Origin: JBGSMX01 sp963790405
GTDB lineage: Bacteria > Actinomycetota > Coriobacteriia > Anaerosomatales > JAGXFU01
Assembly: GCA_963790405.1 (NCBI GenBank)
Contig: CAWBOJ010000002.1
Location: 1 to 64,000 of the forward strand
DNA: 64,000 nt
Direction: 5' to 3'
Shown piece after piece: positions 55,666-64,000 of the stretch. A program made the translations under genes and the position numbers. Every line of letters begins with the position of its first letter. Positions within the stretch are counted from its first letter, which is position 1. The notes beneath the pieces were generated by a model that was not told the origin of the DNA, did no database searches, and was given only the letters and a program-made list of their open reading frames with translations.

Positions 55666-56193
55666 ATGCGATCCTTGTGGCGTGTAGGTCTTGCGGCAGC
55701 GATCCTGGCTCTGATGCTCACGCTGCTCCCCGCGTGCAGTAGCGGCGACGATCAGGCAGCCGACACCGCCGAGCCGGCGACCGAACAGAGCGAGAGCGCT
55801 GCGGCTGAAACGGAGCCGGCCTCCGAACCGGCTGAGACCGAGGTCACCGGCATGCCGGCCGAGTTCCCGGCAGACGTCCCGGTCCACCCCGGCACCGTCA
55901 CCATCTACGAGCCCATGGAAGTCACCGACTCGACGACCGTGCATCAGCTCACCGTGGAGTCCTCGGCGTCGTTCGATGACGTGATCGCGTGGTACGAGAA
56001 CGAGCTTCCGCAAGGCTGGACTGTCGGCTACCTCGAGCAGGACGATGCATCGGGTCGCGAGGCCAAGATCGCGCTCAACGGCGGCAACTACACGCCGGCG
56101 AGCGAAGACGGGCTCGGAGGCGGCGTGCTGGTCGGCGTGTTCGAAGGCGACACGACGCAGATCGTCACGACCGTCACGGTCATGGGCCAGTAG
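55666..56193 (+). CDS. lipoprotein of unknown function
   Basis: 175 residues. Lipobox LLPACSSG after a hydrophobic signal, an Ala/Glu-rich linker, then a domain with PADVPVHPGTVTIYEPMEV and SFDDVIAWYENELPQGWTVG. This resembles small lipoproteins that share a conserved VIAWYExxLP motif in actinobacterial and delta-proteobacterial genomes. GGGGAGG lies upstream of ATG 55666. Role unknown. Confidence 0.75.
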   Translation: MRSLWRVGLAAAILALMLTLLPACSSGDDQAADTAEPATEQSESAAAETEPASEPAETEVTGMPAEFPADVPVHPGTVTIYEPMEVTDSTTVHQLTVESSASFDDVIAWYENELPQGWTVGYLEQDDASGREAKIALNGGNYTPASEDGLGGGVLVGVFEGDTTQIVTTVTVMGQ

Positions 56194-56223
56194 CCGGCAC
56201 GGCGTCCCGCGACGAATGCCCCG

Positions 56224-56904
56224 CTACCCGGAAGGCCGGGGAACCGGGCTAGCGGATCTCCACTGCATGTCGGTGCGCTCGATCGCCTGCACGACCCAGC
56301 GCACCTGCTCGTCCAGGCGCCCGCCGCAGTAGACGCACTGCTGTGTGCTGTTGGCGTTCGGCGCTCCGCAGTTCTCGCACCGCCTCGGCGCTATCGCCCA
56401 GTACCAGCGCTCGGCACGGGAGCTGCGAGCGAGGTCTTTCGCGCCCTGTGGCTCAATGATGTAGCGGACCGGCGTGGAGTACGGTGCGCCATCTTTGCCA
56501 TAAAGAGCGGAGACCCCCTGCTGCACCTTCAGCACATCGCCCGGCTGGGCATTCTCCATCGCGGCGAGTCCCGACTCGTAGAGCTCCCTGCCCACCTCTG
56601 GTGAGTCGGCGAATGTACCGAGCAGATCGCTCCCGTCGAATTCCACGGCATGAGCCAGCGTCTGGGCAAGATCGTGCGCCCTGTGCTGGATGATATCGAG
56701 CTCGGAGAGTTCTCCGCCCAACGCAGCCCTGCGGGGCTGCACGTTCACCGAAGGCAGAGCCTTGTACCCGGCGATATTCGCAAGGCGCTCATCTTCGGGT
56801 GTGCACCATTTCTGTATCTTGCGTGCGCCTTGAAACAGCCTGAAGAAGCTGACCACGAACAGGCCTGCTATCATCGCAACGATTACGAGGGCTGGAGACC
56901 ACAT
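56224..56904 (-). CDS. membrane-anchored zinc-ribbon protein, last gene of the SPFH operon
   Basis: 226 residues. N-terminal transmembrane helix (VIVAMIAGLFVVSFFRLF), a central helical/alpha-beta region, then a zinc ribbon with CENCGAP and CVYCGGRL, followed by VRWVVQAIERTDMQW. The central region has the size and layout of the Tim44-like or accessory domain in the third operon gene, so I treat the two as distant paralogues. It starts 10 bases after the SPFH gene, so it is probably its partner. Confidence 0.72.
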   Translation of the reverse strand: MWSPALVIVAMIAGLFVVSFFRLFQGARKIQKWCTPEDERLANIAGYKALPSVNVQPRRAALGGELSELDIIQHRAHDLAQTLAHAVEFDGSDLLGTFADSPEVGRELYESGLAAMENAQPGDVLKVQQGVSALYGKDGAPYSTPVRYIIEPQGAKDLARSSRAERWYWAIAPRRCENCGAPNANSTQQCVYCGGRLDEQVRWVVQAIERTDMQWRSASPVPRPSG

Positions 56905-56914
56905 CGGCGTCGAC

Positions 56915-57982
56915 TCACTCCACGCGCATCGGTGCTCCGCATTCGGAGCAGAACCTGCCCGGAGCCACTTGCTCGCCGCACGAAGGACATACGGTCGCTT
57001 CTGGCCCGCGCACAGTCACCTCCATGCCTGCAGCTGCCTCGGCCTCCATCGCCGGGGGCGGTGGTGCGACATCGGCGGGATCGAAAGCGACGCCGGCAGC
57101 CATTCGCTCGCCGATACCCATGCCAAGGCCGACTCCGAGACCCATCCCGGCCATGTCGCCCATGCCGCTGCTGGCTGCCTGCTGCAGCCCCTTCGCGGCC
57201 CCCAGCACGGCCTCCGCCTCGGCCATGGTCGAGTACGAGTCGTTCTCGGCAAGCTTCATCTTCGCCCGCCGGTCGTGGATCTCCTGGAGCTTGTGCTTGT
57301 CTTGCGGGAGCACGGAGATCACGAAGTCCTCGAGCGCGGTGAGCTCCAGGCCGAATCGCTCGATGTGCTTCGGCATGTTCGGCACGACCAGGTTCTCGAA
57401 GTCTTGCGAGTACGCACCACTCGTAACCCTCAGGATGTCCCACCCCTGATCCAGCACCGCCTTGTTGGCAGCCACACGAAGCAGCTTGATCATGTGGTCG
57501 CGGATCACGCCCGTGATCTCCCCGTTCCCGACGCTCGCCTTCGTCCCGAGGAGGTTCAAGACGAGCTTCTCGGGATTCGTGACCCGGAACGTGAACTCGC
57601 CGTAGACGCCGCAGTTGACCATCACATCGGTACCGGGATCGCACAGCGCGCCCATCGAGCCGCCGAACTTGTTGTTCGCGAACTCTCGCGCCGAGACGAA
57701 GTAGAGTTCGGACATGAGCACGTTGTTGCTGGTGTACTTATCGAGCAGCTCGCGCAGGAACGGGACGCTTGCGCCGTCGAGACGCTGCTCGCCGGGCTTG
57801 AGGTAGCCGACGATGCGCCCCCGCTTGATGAAAAACGCCCACTCGTCGGGCTGCACGGTCACGACCGACAGGTACTTGATGTTCTTGTCCGGCCACTTAT
57901 AGACGACGCAGTCTTTGGAGTCGTCAGGCCGCGAGATGAACTGATGCGGCAATTCGTTCTGTGCCTTGCCGGCAATAGCCAT
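56915..57982 (-). CDS. SPFH/band-7 protein with C-terminal zinc ribbon (copy 1)
   Basis: 355 residues. The SPFH core resembles the YdjI or virion-core-type proteins: FISRPDDSKDCVVYKWPDKN, VVTVQPDEWAFFIKRGRIVG, GEQRLDGASVPFLREL, SELYFVSAREFANNKFGG. A helical segment (QEIHDRRAKMKLAENDSYST) and a Gly/Met-rich low-complexity stretch of about 40 residues follow, then a zinc ribbon (CPSCGEQVAPGRFCSECGAP). There is no transmembrane helix; SPFH proteins oligomerise at membranes. It lies 3 bases after the upstream zinc-ribbon gene. Paralogous with the next SPFH copy. Confidence 0.9.
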   Translation of the reverse strand: MAIAGKAQNELPHQFISRPDDSKDCVVYKWPDKNIKYLSVVTVQPDEWAFFIKRGRIVGYLKPGEQRLDGASVPFLRELLDKYTSNNVLMSELYFVSAREFANNKFGGSMGALCDPGTDVMVNCGVYGEFTFRVTNPEKLVLNLLGTKASVGNGEITGVIRDHMIKLLRVAANKAVLDQGWDILRVTSGAYSQDFENLVVPNMPKHIERFGLELTALEDFVISVLPQDKHKLQEIHDRRAKMKLAENDSYSTMAEAEAVLGAAKGLQQAASSGMGDMAGMGLGVGLGMGIGERMAAGVAFDPADVAPPPPAMEAEAAAGMEVTVRGPEATVCPSCGEQVAPGRFCSECGAPMRVE

Positions 57983-57985
57983 GGC

Positions 57986-58750
57986 CTAGCTCCCTGTCGT
58001 CTCAGTCGCAGTCGCCGAGAACCTGTATCCCGCGCCGTCCCGTCCCCGTGTGATCAGCCTGCCAGTCTGCTCCACCGGCTGCCGGGCGACCGGAGAATTG
58101 CTCCGCGCAACCGGGATCGCCGAGGTGAGCTTCCAGTCACCGGAGACCCCCTGCGCACCGCAGTACTCGCACCCCCGATGCTGGTCGCGAATCGGTGCGC
58201 CGCAGGAACGACACTCGCGCTCGGCGACCGCGCGTGCCCGCCAGACCTGGTCGCGATGCACCTTGAAGGTCTCCGTCTCCGAGTCGTACCCGACCTTGGA
58301 GCCGAAGAGCACCCGAATATCGACCGCAACCTCATCACCCTCCGGCTTCAGGCCTTGAAGACGCACGCTCATGGCGCGTATCGGAATCTTCGTCGCGCTA
58401 CCCGCATCGATAGTCGCCTGTGAGACAGATGCCTCTGCCGCAGCAATCATCTCCTCAACCGCTCCGTTCAAAGCGACTTCGTGCAACTGGTCGGCGCACG
58501 CCGCAGGTTCCGACGATGACAGGCAACGAAGAGCCTCATCGACAAGCTTCACTGCCTCGGCAGGAATCTCGTGCACCACGGAAGCCTGAGCGAAGTGCTG
58601 GGCCCGCAAGGCGCTCGGGTTGAGGGAGTTCATGAACCTGTTTTCCCTGTCGCGCGCAGTCTTGGTCGCGAGTCCCACCGCGATAGCGACGAGCACCACC
58701 ACGGGAAAGCAGCCGCAGCAGCTGTCCGTGAACATGACGCCTGTGTGCAT
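57986..58750 (-). CDS. membrane zinc-ribbon, Tim44-like protein
   Basis: 254 residues from ATG 58750 (GGGGGAG about 10 bases upstream; other starts possible). A Cys-rich short N-terminus (DSCCGCFP) leads into a transmembrane helix (VVVLVAIAVGLATK). The central part resembles Tim44-like domains (LHEVALNGAVEEMIAAAEAS, then VRLQGLKPEGDEVAVDIRVL), followed by a zinc ribbon (CRSCGAP, CEYCGAQ) and GDWKLTSAIPV. The C-terminal 40 residues are low-complexity. It alternates with the two SPFH genes, suggesting each SPFH has a membrane zinc-ribbon partner. Confidence 0.75.
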   Translation of the reverse strand: MHTGVMFTDSCCGCFPVVVLVAIAVGLATKTARDRENRFMNSLNPSALRAQHFAQASVVHEIPAEAVKLVDEALRCLSSSEPAACADQLHEVALNGAVEEMIAAAEASVSQATIDAGSATKIPIRAMSVRLQGLKPEGDEVAVDIRVLFGSKVGYDSETETFKVHRDQVWRARAVAERECRSCGAPIRDQHRGCEYCGAQGVSGDWKLTSAIPVARSNSPVARQPVEQTGRLITRGRDGAGYRFSATATETTGS

Positions 58751-58788
58751 CACGAGAGCCCACTCCCCCGGGCACTCACGACCCTGGC

Positions 58789-59824
58789 CTAGCCCTCGGA
58801 CTCGGGAAGCGCGGCTCCGCACTCCCCGCAGAACTTGCCGGGAGCCACCGACGCTCCGCACGAGTCGCACGTGACCTTGTGCTGCGCCGCCGCCGGGCCC
58901 GCGCCAGAGGCGCCGGGCATGAATCGCTCGGCGACCTTCATGCCGATACCCAGGCCGATGCCGATGCCTGCGAAGTCGGTTGCGCTCGAAAGTCCACCGC
59001 CGCCACCGCTACCGCCACCCTTGGCGAGCCCTTCGGCAGCGCCGAGCATGGCTTCCGCCTCGGTCATCTTCATGTAGGCGGGATTCTCGGCAAGCCTTGT
59101 CTTGGCCCGACGATCGTAGATGTCTTGCATCTTGAGCGCGTCGGCCGCATTCACGGTGATCGCGAAGTCCTCGAGACGCGTGACCTCGAGACCATAGTCC
59201 GTCGAGCCGCTCGTTCACGATTCCGAGGACCCGCTCCTCGATATCGAGGTTGTACGCACCGCTCGTGAGCTTGAGGACATGCCACTTGTGCTCGGTGACG
59301 TTCTGATTCGAGACCGCGCGCAGCGTCTGCAGAAGGTGATCGGATGTCACGTCCCAGATCTCGGTGTTGTTGAGCATGCCCTGCGTGCCGATCAGTCGCA
59401 GCAGCAGCTTGCCGGCATCGACCACGCGCATCGCATACTCGCCGAAGACCTTGAGCCCGACCATTACGTCGGTATCCGGGTCGTTGACCTGCCCCATCAT
59501 TCCGGCGAACGCCTTGTTCGCAAACTCGCGCGTGCTCACGAAGTACAGCTCGCCGAGCATGGCCTTGCCGCCGGTTACATCGTCCACCTTGCCCTGCAGA
59601 AACGGGATGGCGGGGCCGTCGAGCTGGTGTTCCCCACCCGGCAAATAGCCGAGAAGCTGGCCTTGCTTCACGAACAGCGCGACTTCATCCGGCTGCACGG
59701 TCACGATAGAGACCATGCGGATGTGGTGCTCGGGCCACTTGTAGATGATCATCGACTTGGCGGCATCTGGCCGCGCTATGAATTGCTTCTGAAGCTCGGT
59801 CTTCTTCTCAGGACTGATCCCCAT
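58789..59824 (-). CDS. SPFH/band-7 protein with C-terminal zinc ribbon (copy 2), one frameshift
   Basis: About 345 residues when joined near 59205. The core reads FIARPDAAKSMIIYKWPEHH, VTVQPDEVALFVKQGQLLGY, GEHQLDGPAIPFLQGKVDDV, GELYFVSTREFANKAFAGMM; after the shift VTRLEDFAITVNAADALKMQ and DIYDRRAKTRLAENPAYMKM. A Gly-rich stretch and zinc ribbon (CDSCGASVAPGKFCGECGAA) close it. The organisation matches copy 1 block for block. GGAGGAGG precedes ATG 59824. It is the second gene of the five-gene minus-strand operon. Confidence 0.9.
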
Positions 59825-59948
59825 GCTATTGCCTCCTCCTGACGCCCCCCCGGACATCGCTTCCTCAAACTATCGGCAAAGACGCCGAGAATCCATAGCC
59901 CACGAAGCTACTCGCAGCACCATACGCTCGCCCGATGCCGCCAAACCC

Positions 59949-60527
59949 CTACGCCCACTCGAGCTCGTAGATCAGCTCGTCTGAAGCCGGCGCGCCCGCT
60001 TCCCACGTGCGCTCGCGCACGCGAGCCTCCGTGGCGCCAAAGCGAATGAGGGCGCGCTCCATCCAGCCGGAGAGCCAGGGGCCGGCAAAGGTCAACTCGC
60101 CCAGACCCCTGAGTACGATCTTTCCGCCCTTGCCATCCGGGCGCTTGTGAGTCTCTGCGGTGACCGGGCCGACATAGCTTGCTGCGATGATGCTGCCCGC
60201 CCGCGAAAACGCCTGCTGCGGTGAGATGAACCGGGCGAAGATGCTGAACACGCCGTCGAGCATGTCGTCGGCCTGACCGGCCGCCGCCCTGCGAAGCAAC
60301 GGCTCCATCGAGCGGTGATGACCGCCGCATTCGTACTCGCACAGCAGCTCGAAGATCCTGCCGTCGACCAGGAGGGGATACTCGGTGAGCTTGTCGACGT
60401 GATCCACGTACTCCTTCTCGTCGGGAGAAAGCGCCTTCGTCACACGGTCCCATGCCTGTTCACCGACGACCTTGCGGATGTTGTCGTGTCCGGCCTTAGC
60501 CACCGAGCCCTTTGCCATGACTCCCAT
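59949..60527 (-). CDS. uncharacterised cytoplasmic protein, first gene of the SPFH operon
   Basis: 192 residues from ATG 60527 (GGAGGAG 7-10 bases upstream). Starts MGVMAKGSVAKAGHDNIRKV with LSPDEKEYVDHVDKLTEYPL and RAGSIIAASYVGPVTAETHK. The layout of a helical N-half and a terminal alpha/beta part closing in LIYELEWA recalls DUF2378/heme-NO-binding-like proteins, but the match is weak. It sits 124 bases upstream of SPFH copy 2 on the same strand and may be an upstream sensor. Confidence 0.55.
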   Translation of the reverse strand: MGVMAKGSVAKAGHDNIRKVVGEQAWDRVTKALSPDEKEYVDHVDKLTEYPLLVDGRIFELLCEYECGGHHRSMEPLLRRAAAGQADDMLDGVFSIFARFISPQQAFSRAGSIIAASYVGPVTAETHKRPDGKGGKIVLRGLGELTFAGPWLSGWMERALIRFGATEARVRERTWEAGAPASDELIYELEWA

Positions 60528-60647
60528 GTGCGCGCTCCTCCCCGAGGCTTGTGCACATGATAACCGACGAACGAACGACGGTCTGTGACGTGGTGCTGTG
60601 GCGCTAGGGCTGGTCAACGGGTAACCTCATTCGCAGGAGGTAGTGCC

Positions 60648-61554
60648 ATGCCCGACCACGCCATCCCCGCAGCCGAGTTCGGCATCTGCGGTGGAAGCGG
60701 TTCGCTCAGCTTCGACTTCCCCGGAGAGTCTCGACGACCCCCGGGTCGACCGTGCATCGCGGCCCATCTCGTCTTCGACACGCCGTTCGGCCGCAGCCCG
60801 GCATTCACGCACTTCTCGGTGGAGGGCCGACACGGTCCGCGCGATGTGCTCGCGGTGCGCATGCACGGCTGGCGCCGCGGCATCAAGCGAGGCGATGCGA
60901 GCCTCCAGACGTTCTGGGTCTTTCAACGAGGCCGGCGTGCGCAAGGTGATCGCCGACGGTGGCGTCGGCACGCTCAACCACCTGCTCGATCCGCGCGATG
61001 TGGTGATTCCCAACGACTTCATCGATCTCACCATGAAGCAGGACATCTACGTGCGCGGCGACCACCTGCTGATCATGCGCCAGCCAATCTGCCCGGATCT
61101 CGCGAACCACCTCTACTCTGGTGCGAGCGAGAGCTTCTCGCGCGTCTATCGCCGCGGCACGTACCTCGTGACCGACGGCCCCCGCTTCGAATCGGTCGCC
61201 GAGGTCGACTACATGAAGCGGCTCGGAGGAGACATCATCGGCCAGTCACTGGCGCCGGAAGTCTTCTTCGCGCGCGATATCGGAGCCTGCTACGCCGGCA
61301 TCTACATCGTCGTGAACTACGGCGAGGGCGTCGTCAAAGAGTGGGAGCACGACGAGATGAAGGCCGTGTTCTTCGACGAGGCCGAGACAATCGCGCGCAT
61401 CGTGCTCGACGCGGTCGCCGACGCGGATCTCGACGCCGATTGCGGCTGCGCGGACCTGCGCAAACCTTCACTGCTCCCCATCCCCGACGAGCGAACCGCC
61501 CCGACGCCCGGCGAACCTGCCGAAGACCCCGGACGGAGAACTAGTACGTGCTGA
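60648..61554 (+). CDS. MTAP/purine nucleoside phosphorylase family protein, frameshifted
   Basis: About 301 residues. The phosphate loop is EFGICGGSGSLSFDF, then VFDTPFGRSPAFTHFSVEG; after one or more shifts (clear one near 60925) GVRKVIADGGVGTLNHLLDP, VVIPNDFIDLTMKQDIYV, TDGPRFESVAEVDYMKRLGG and GQSLAPEVFFARDIGACYAG, all family signatures of phosphorylases that split a 5'-modified adenosine or inosine with phosphate. It is translationally coupled to the next deaminase (GTG overlapping its TGA), so the two act on one nucleoside, for example methylthioadenosine or a futalosine-pathway intermediate. Confidence 0.85.
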
Positions 61555-62861
61555 TTACCGCTGATTGGGTCCTACCGATCGGGGCTGCCCCGATTCGCAA
61601 CGGAGCCGTTCTGGTGCGCGGCAACACCATCGCCGATATCGGACCGGCGAGGTGCTCGCAGCCGGCGAGCTCCGAGCGGAACCAGCACGACTTCGCCGGA
61701 TGCACCGTCGTGCCGGGCCTCGTGAACGCGCACACCCACCTGGCCATGACCTGCCTCAAAGACGTGGTCGGCCCGATGCCCTTCCACGAGTGGATCACAC
61801 GCATCCCCGTAGCCTTCGCCGCGCTTTCTGACGACGATATCGCGGCCTCGATCGCACACGGCGCGCACCGCGCGATCGCTTCCGGCACCACGGTGGTCGG
61901 CGACATCGCCTACGGACCCGAGTCGCTCGCCATCTGCGCAGACTGCGGCCTGGCAGGCACGTTTTACTGGGAGGTCCTTGGTCTGACTGCCGAGGAGCTC
62001 GCCCAGCGACTCTACGACCTCGAGTACCCATCGGACCCGGCAACGGGGTGCTCCGAGCGTTTCCGGTGCGGACTGACGCCACATGCGCCCTACACATCCG
62101 GCCCCGACCTGCTTCAGGCCGCGCACAAGATCGCTCTGGCCCAGGGCGCGAGTTTCGCGATCCACGCGGCCGAATCCGCAGCCGAAACCGAGCTCATGCG
62201 CACCGGCGGCGGCCCGCTGGCTGACGTCGCTTCTCGGCTCGCACACGGGTTCGTATCCCCGGGATCGAGCCCGGTCTCCTACCTCGACTCACTCGGGGTA
62301 CTCGACGACGCTATCACCATCCATGCGGTACGCGTGCTTCCCACCGACATCCCGAGAATGAGCCGCCGTGGAGCACGTGTCGTGTTGTGCCCGCGCTCAA
62401 ACGAGTACCTGCACAACTCCACGCCGCCCGCGTGGCGCTTCGAGCGCGCCGCAATCCCTCTCGCACTGGGTACGGACTCGCTCGCGAGCAACTCGGACCT
62501 CGACTTGTTCGAAGAAGCGCGCGCGCTGCGCAAGATCGAGCCGCGGTTCGATGCCCGCCGACTCATCGAGATCATGACCTCCGGTGGAGCACTGGTGCTC
62601 GGGATGCAGAATTCGTTCGGAGAACTGGCAGCCGGGAGACAGGCCGACTTGGCCGTGTTCCACACACCCGGCACCGACGATCCCTACGAGACCCTCATTA
62701 AGACCGGCGGCCGAGACACGATAGAGGCGGTCCTGTCCGCTGGCGTATGGCGCATGCTGGGCGGCGCCTCAACCTCGGGCATCAGCGTGATCGAACGGGC
62801 ATCTCACCTTGCCGGCCAACACGCAGCTCTTGCGATCGCACTGAACACGCCGGGATTCTAG
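61548..62861 (+). CDS. SAH/MTA/aminofutalosine-type deaminase (amidohydrolase)
   Basis: 437 residues. Metal-dependent amidohydrolase: the first His pair is VNAHTHLAMTCLKDVVG, then CGLTPHAPYTSGPDLL, FAIHAAESAAETELM, ITIHAVRVL and the metal Asp in ALGTDSLASNSDLDLFEEAR. C-terminal GALVLGMQNSFGELAAGRQA is typical. Family members deaminate S-adenosylhomocysteine, methylthioadenosine or aminofutalosine. In an organism with mqnE and mqnA/C the aminofutalosine deaminase (MqnX) role is plausible, but specificity cannot be read. GTG 61548 overlaps the previous gene. Stop TAG 62861 lies in a CTAG palindrome. Confidence 0.9.
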   Translation: MLITADWVLPIGAAPIRNGAVLVRGNTIADIGPARCSQPASSERNQHDFAGCTVVPGLVNAHTHLAMTCLKDVVGPMPFHEWITRIPVAFAALSDDDIAASIAHGAHRAIASGTTVVGDIAYGPESLAICADCGLAGTFYWEVLGLTAEELAQRLYDLEYPSDPATGCSERFRCGLTPHAPYTSGPDLLQAAHKIALAQGASFAIHAAESAAETELMRTGGGPLADVASRLAHGFVSPGSSPVSYLDSLGVLDDAITIHAVRVLPTDIPRMSRRGARVVLCPRSNEYLHNSTPPAWRFERAAIPLALGTDSLASNSDLDLFEEARALRKIEPRFDARRLIEIMTSGGALVLGMQNSFGELAAGRQADLAVFHTPGTDDPYETLIKTGGRDTIEAVLSAGVWRMLGGASTSGISVIERASHLAGQHAALAIALNTPGF

Positions 62862-63815
62862 CTTCCGTAAGCCCTCCCACAGCGGCGTCGACAGATACCG
62901 CTCCCCGGTCGATGGCGCGACCGTGACAACGACGGCCCCCTCGAACTCGGGACGCGCCGCCAAAGCGCACGCGGCCTCGACATTCGCGCCGCTCGAAATG
63001 CCGCACAGCAGGCCTTCCTCGGCAGCAAGACGCCGCGCCATCGCGATCGATACCTCCGCGGTCACGGAGATCACCTCGTCGAGAACGTCTAGATCGAGGT
63101 TGCCGGGGATGAAATTCGCGCCGATACCCTGGATTCCGTGCGGCGCGGGCGTGAGTGCCTCCCCGCGCAGACGCTGGCCGATGATGGGAGACTCGGCAGG
63201 CTCGACGGCTACCACACGCGTAGCGGGACGGACCTCCTTGAGATAGCGACCCGTCCCGGACACGGTGCCGCCCGTCCCCACGCCCGCAACGAATGCGGCG
63301 AGTGTCAGAGCACCCAGGGCCTCGTGGACCTCGGGCCCCGTGGTCGCAACATGCGCGGCCGGATTGGCGGGGTTGTCGAACTGACCCGGGATGAAGACGT
63401 CGTCGCCCTCGGCTGCGAGCTTCTCGGCAGCTTCGACCGATCCACGCATGCCGTCAGCCGCCGGAGTGAGCACGAGCTCGGCGCCGTATGCGGCAGCCAG
63501 CTTGCGACGCTCGATCGACATGCTCTCGGGCATCGTGAGCACGACACGGTAGCCCCGCGCAGCTCCCAGCATCGCCAGTGCAATACCCGTATTTCCCGAG
63601 GTAGGCTCAACGATGACGGTACGTCCGCGTTCGATGATGCCACCGCGCTCCGCCGCGTCGAGCATCGAGCGCCCGATGCGGTCTTTGACCGAACCGCCCG
63701 GGTTGCGAGACTCAAGCTTGAGCGCCACGCGTGCAGGCAGACCCGCCGCGATACGATTCAGGAAGACGATCGGGGTTCCCCCGATGCATGCGGCCACGTC
63801 TGTCCGTATCGCCAT
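62769..63815 (-). CDS. cysK: cysteine synthase (O-acetylserine sulfhydrylase)
   Basis: PLP enzyme making cysteine from O-acetylserine and sulfide. Lys44 in ESRNPGGSVKDRIGRSM binds PLP; the phosphate cup is GVGTGGTVSGTGRYLKE and the substrate loop PTSGNTGIALAML. C-terminal LLCGISSGANVEAAC and TGERYLSTPLWEG follow. ATG 63815 has GAGGAG upstream. The frame runs about 33 residues beyond the usual end, antisense to the deaminase 3' end. A one-base shift near 62865 would instead end it at TAG 62858-62860. The last 185 bases of the window have no gene; TATATATAG near 63968 is AT-rich and might belong to a promoter. Confidence 0.93.
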   Translation of the reverse strand: MAIRTDVAACIGGTPIVFLNRIAAGLPARVALKLESRNPGGSVKDRIGRSMLDAAERGGIIERGRTVIVEPTSGNTGIALAMLGAARGYRVVLTMPESMSIERRKLAAAYGAELVLTPAADGMRGSVEAAEKLAAEGDDVFIPGQFDNPANPAAHVATTGPEVHEALGALTLAAFVAGVGTGGTVSGTGRYLKEVRPATRVVAVEPAESPIIGQRLRGEALTPAPHGIQGIGANFIPGNLDLDVLDEVISVTAEVSIAMARRLAAEEGLLCGISSGANVEAACALAARPEFEGAVVVTVAPSTGERYLSTPLWEGLRKLESRRVQCDRKSCVLAGKVRCPFDHADARG

Positions 63816-64000
63816 GAGGTCTCCTCGCAAGGACGCCGATGGTTTCGTGCCATCGACTCTAGGGAGTTGTGCACCCTCAGACAAGTGAGACGCTCCTCGG
63901 ACGTGACCATCAAGCCGATTCCGTGCGAGACTGGTCGTGATACCGGTTCGCCTGAATGCGAGTTGGATATATATAGAAATCGAGTGCCTGTTCCGGGTAC

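Noticed and set aside
62769..62857. The 33-residue C-terminal tail of cysteine synthase as a functional extension
   Set aside because: It is antisense to the deaminase 3' end, and a one-base change would end the gene at a TAG in the expected place. I keep the open frame but doubt the tail.

Overview
This window is GC-rich bacterial DNA. From about 5.91 kb to the end it reads as one actinobacterial chromosome segment, most likely Coriobacteriia-like. That placement is an inference. It rests on three futalosine-pathway menaquinone genes (mqnE, mqnA, mqnC), a secreted protein with LVIVD and cell-wall-binding-2 repeats, an LPFTG-tailed surface protein, many lipoproteins and a SatD regulator. The first 5.9 kb is different. 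It carries a proteobacterial-style acyl-CoA cluster (CoA-transferase, acyl-CoA dehydrogenase, tandem hotdog thioesterase, acyl-CoA ligase), an inorganic pyrophosphatase and a CHAD-domain fragment, with a much higher density of frameshifts. The boundary cuts nadB in mid-gene at about 5.905 kb, so I read it as an assembly or recombination chimera.

Layout after the junction. 5.9-13 kb, minus strand: nadB (5' end only), nadA, panC, panB, folK (with a C-terminal extension), folP, folE and an orphan CpaF-type ATPase whose Walker A lysine is arginine. 13.2-19.8 kb, minus: NarL-type regulator and GAF histidine kinase, a small metal-dependent-phospholipase-like protein, ftsH, hpt, tilS. 19.8-23.8 kb, minus: a complete glycine betaine/choline-type ABC importer. 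24.0-30.5 kb, plus: an envelope-glycan cluster (membrane proteins, family 2 glycosyltransferase, UPF0104 flippase-like protein, DUF354 protein, UDP-glucose dehydrogenase). 30.6-34.4 kb, plus: mqnE, a lipoprotein, mqnA and mqnC. 34.4-40.9 kb: small membrane and lipoproteins, a DUF1566 lipoprotein and a hybrid PAS histidine kinase. 41.0-45.5 kb, plus: a MarR-controlled MacAB-like efflux operon with a visible operator.

45.5-50 kb holds satD with a three-box upstream region and a large surface protein with 14 LVIVD repeats and three CWB2 repeats. 50-56 kb is a patchwork of small genes: zinc ribbon, HTH regulator with an operator inside its promoter, GYF_2, ASCH, a YjdF-family gene with an RBS-sequestering structured leader, molbindin and surface proteins. 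56.2-60.5 kb, minus, is a tight operon with two SPFH-zinc-ribbon proteins, each paired with a membrane zinc-ribbon protein, probably a duplicated membrane-scaffold module. 60.6-62.9 kb, plus: an MTAP-family phosphorylase translationally coupled to an SAH/MTA/aminofutalosine-type deaminase. 62.8-63.8 kb, minus: cysteine synthase.

Many genes carry single-base frameshifts with both halves of the protein conserved (panB, tilS, one opuC permease, ugd, mqnE, mqnC, marR, the efflux adaptor and others). I treat these as probable sequencing indels, not true pseudogenes, and give the span of the restored gene. I saw no tRNA or rRNA genes, insertion sequences, phage genes or CRISPR array. No gene-free stretch exceeds 300 bases.
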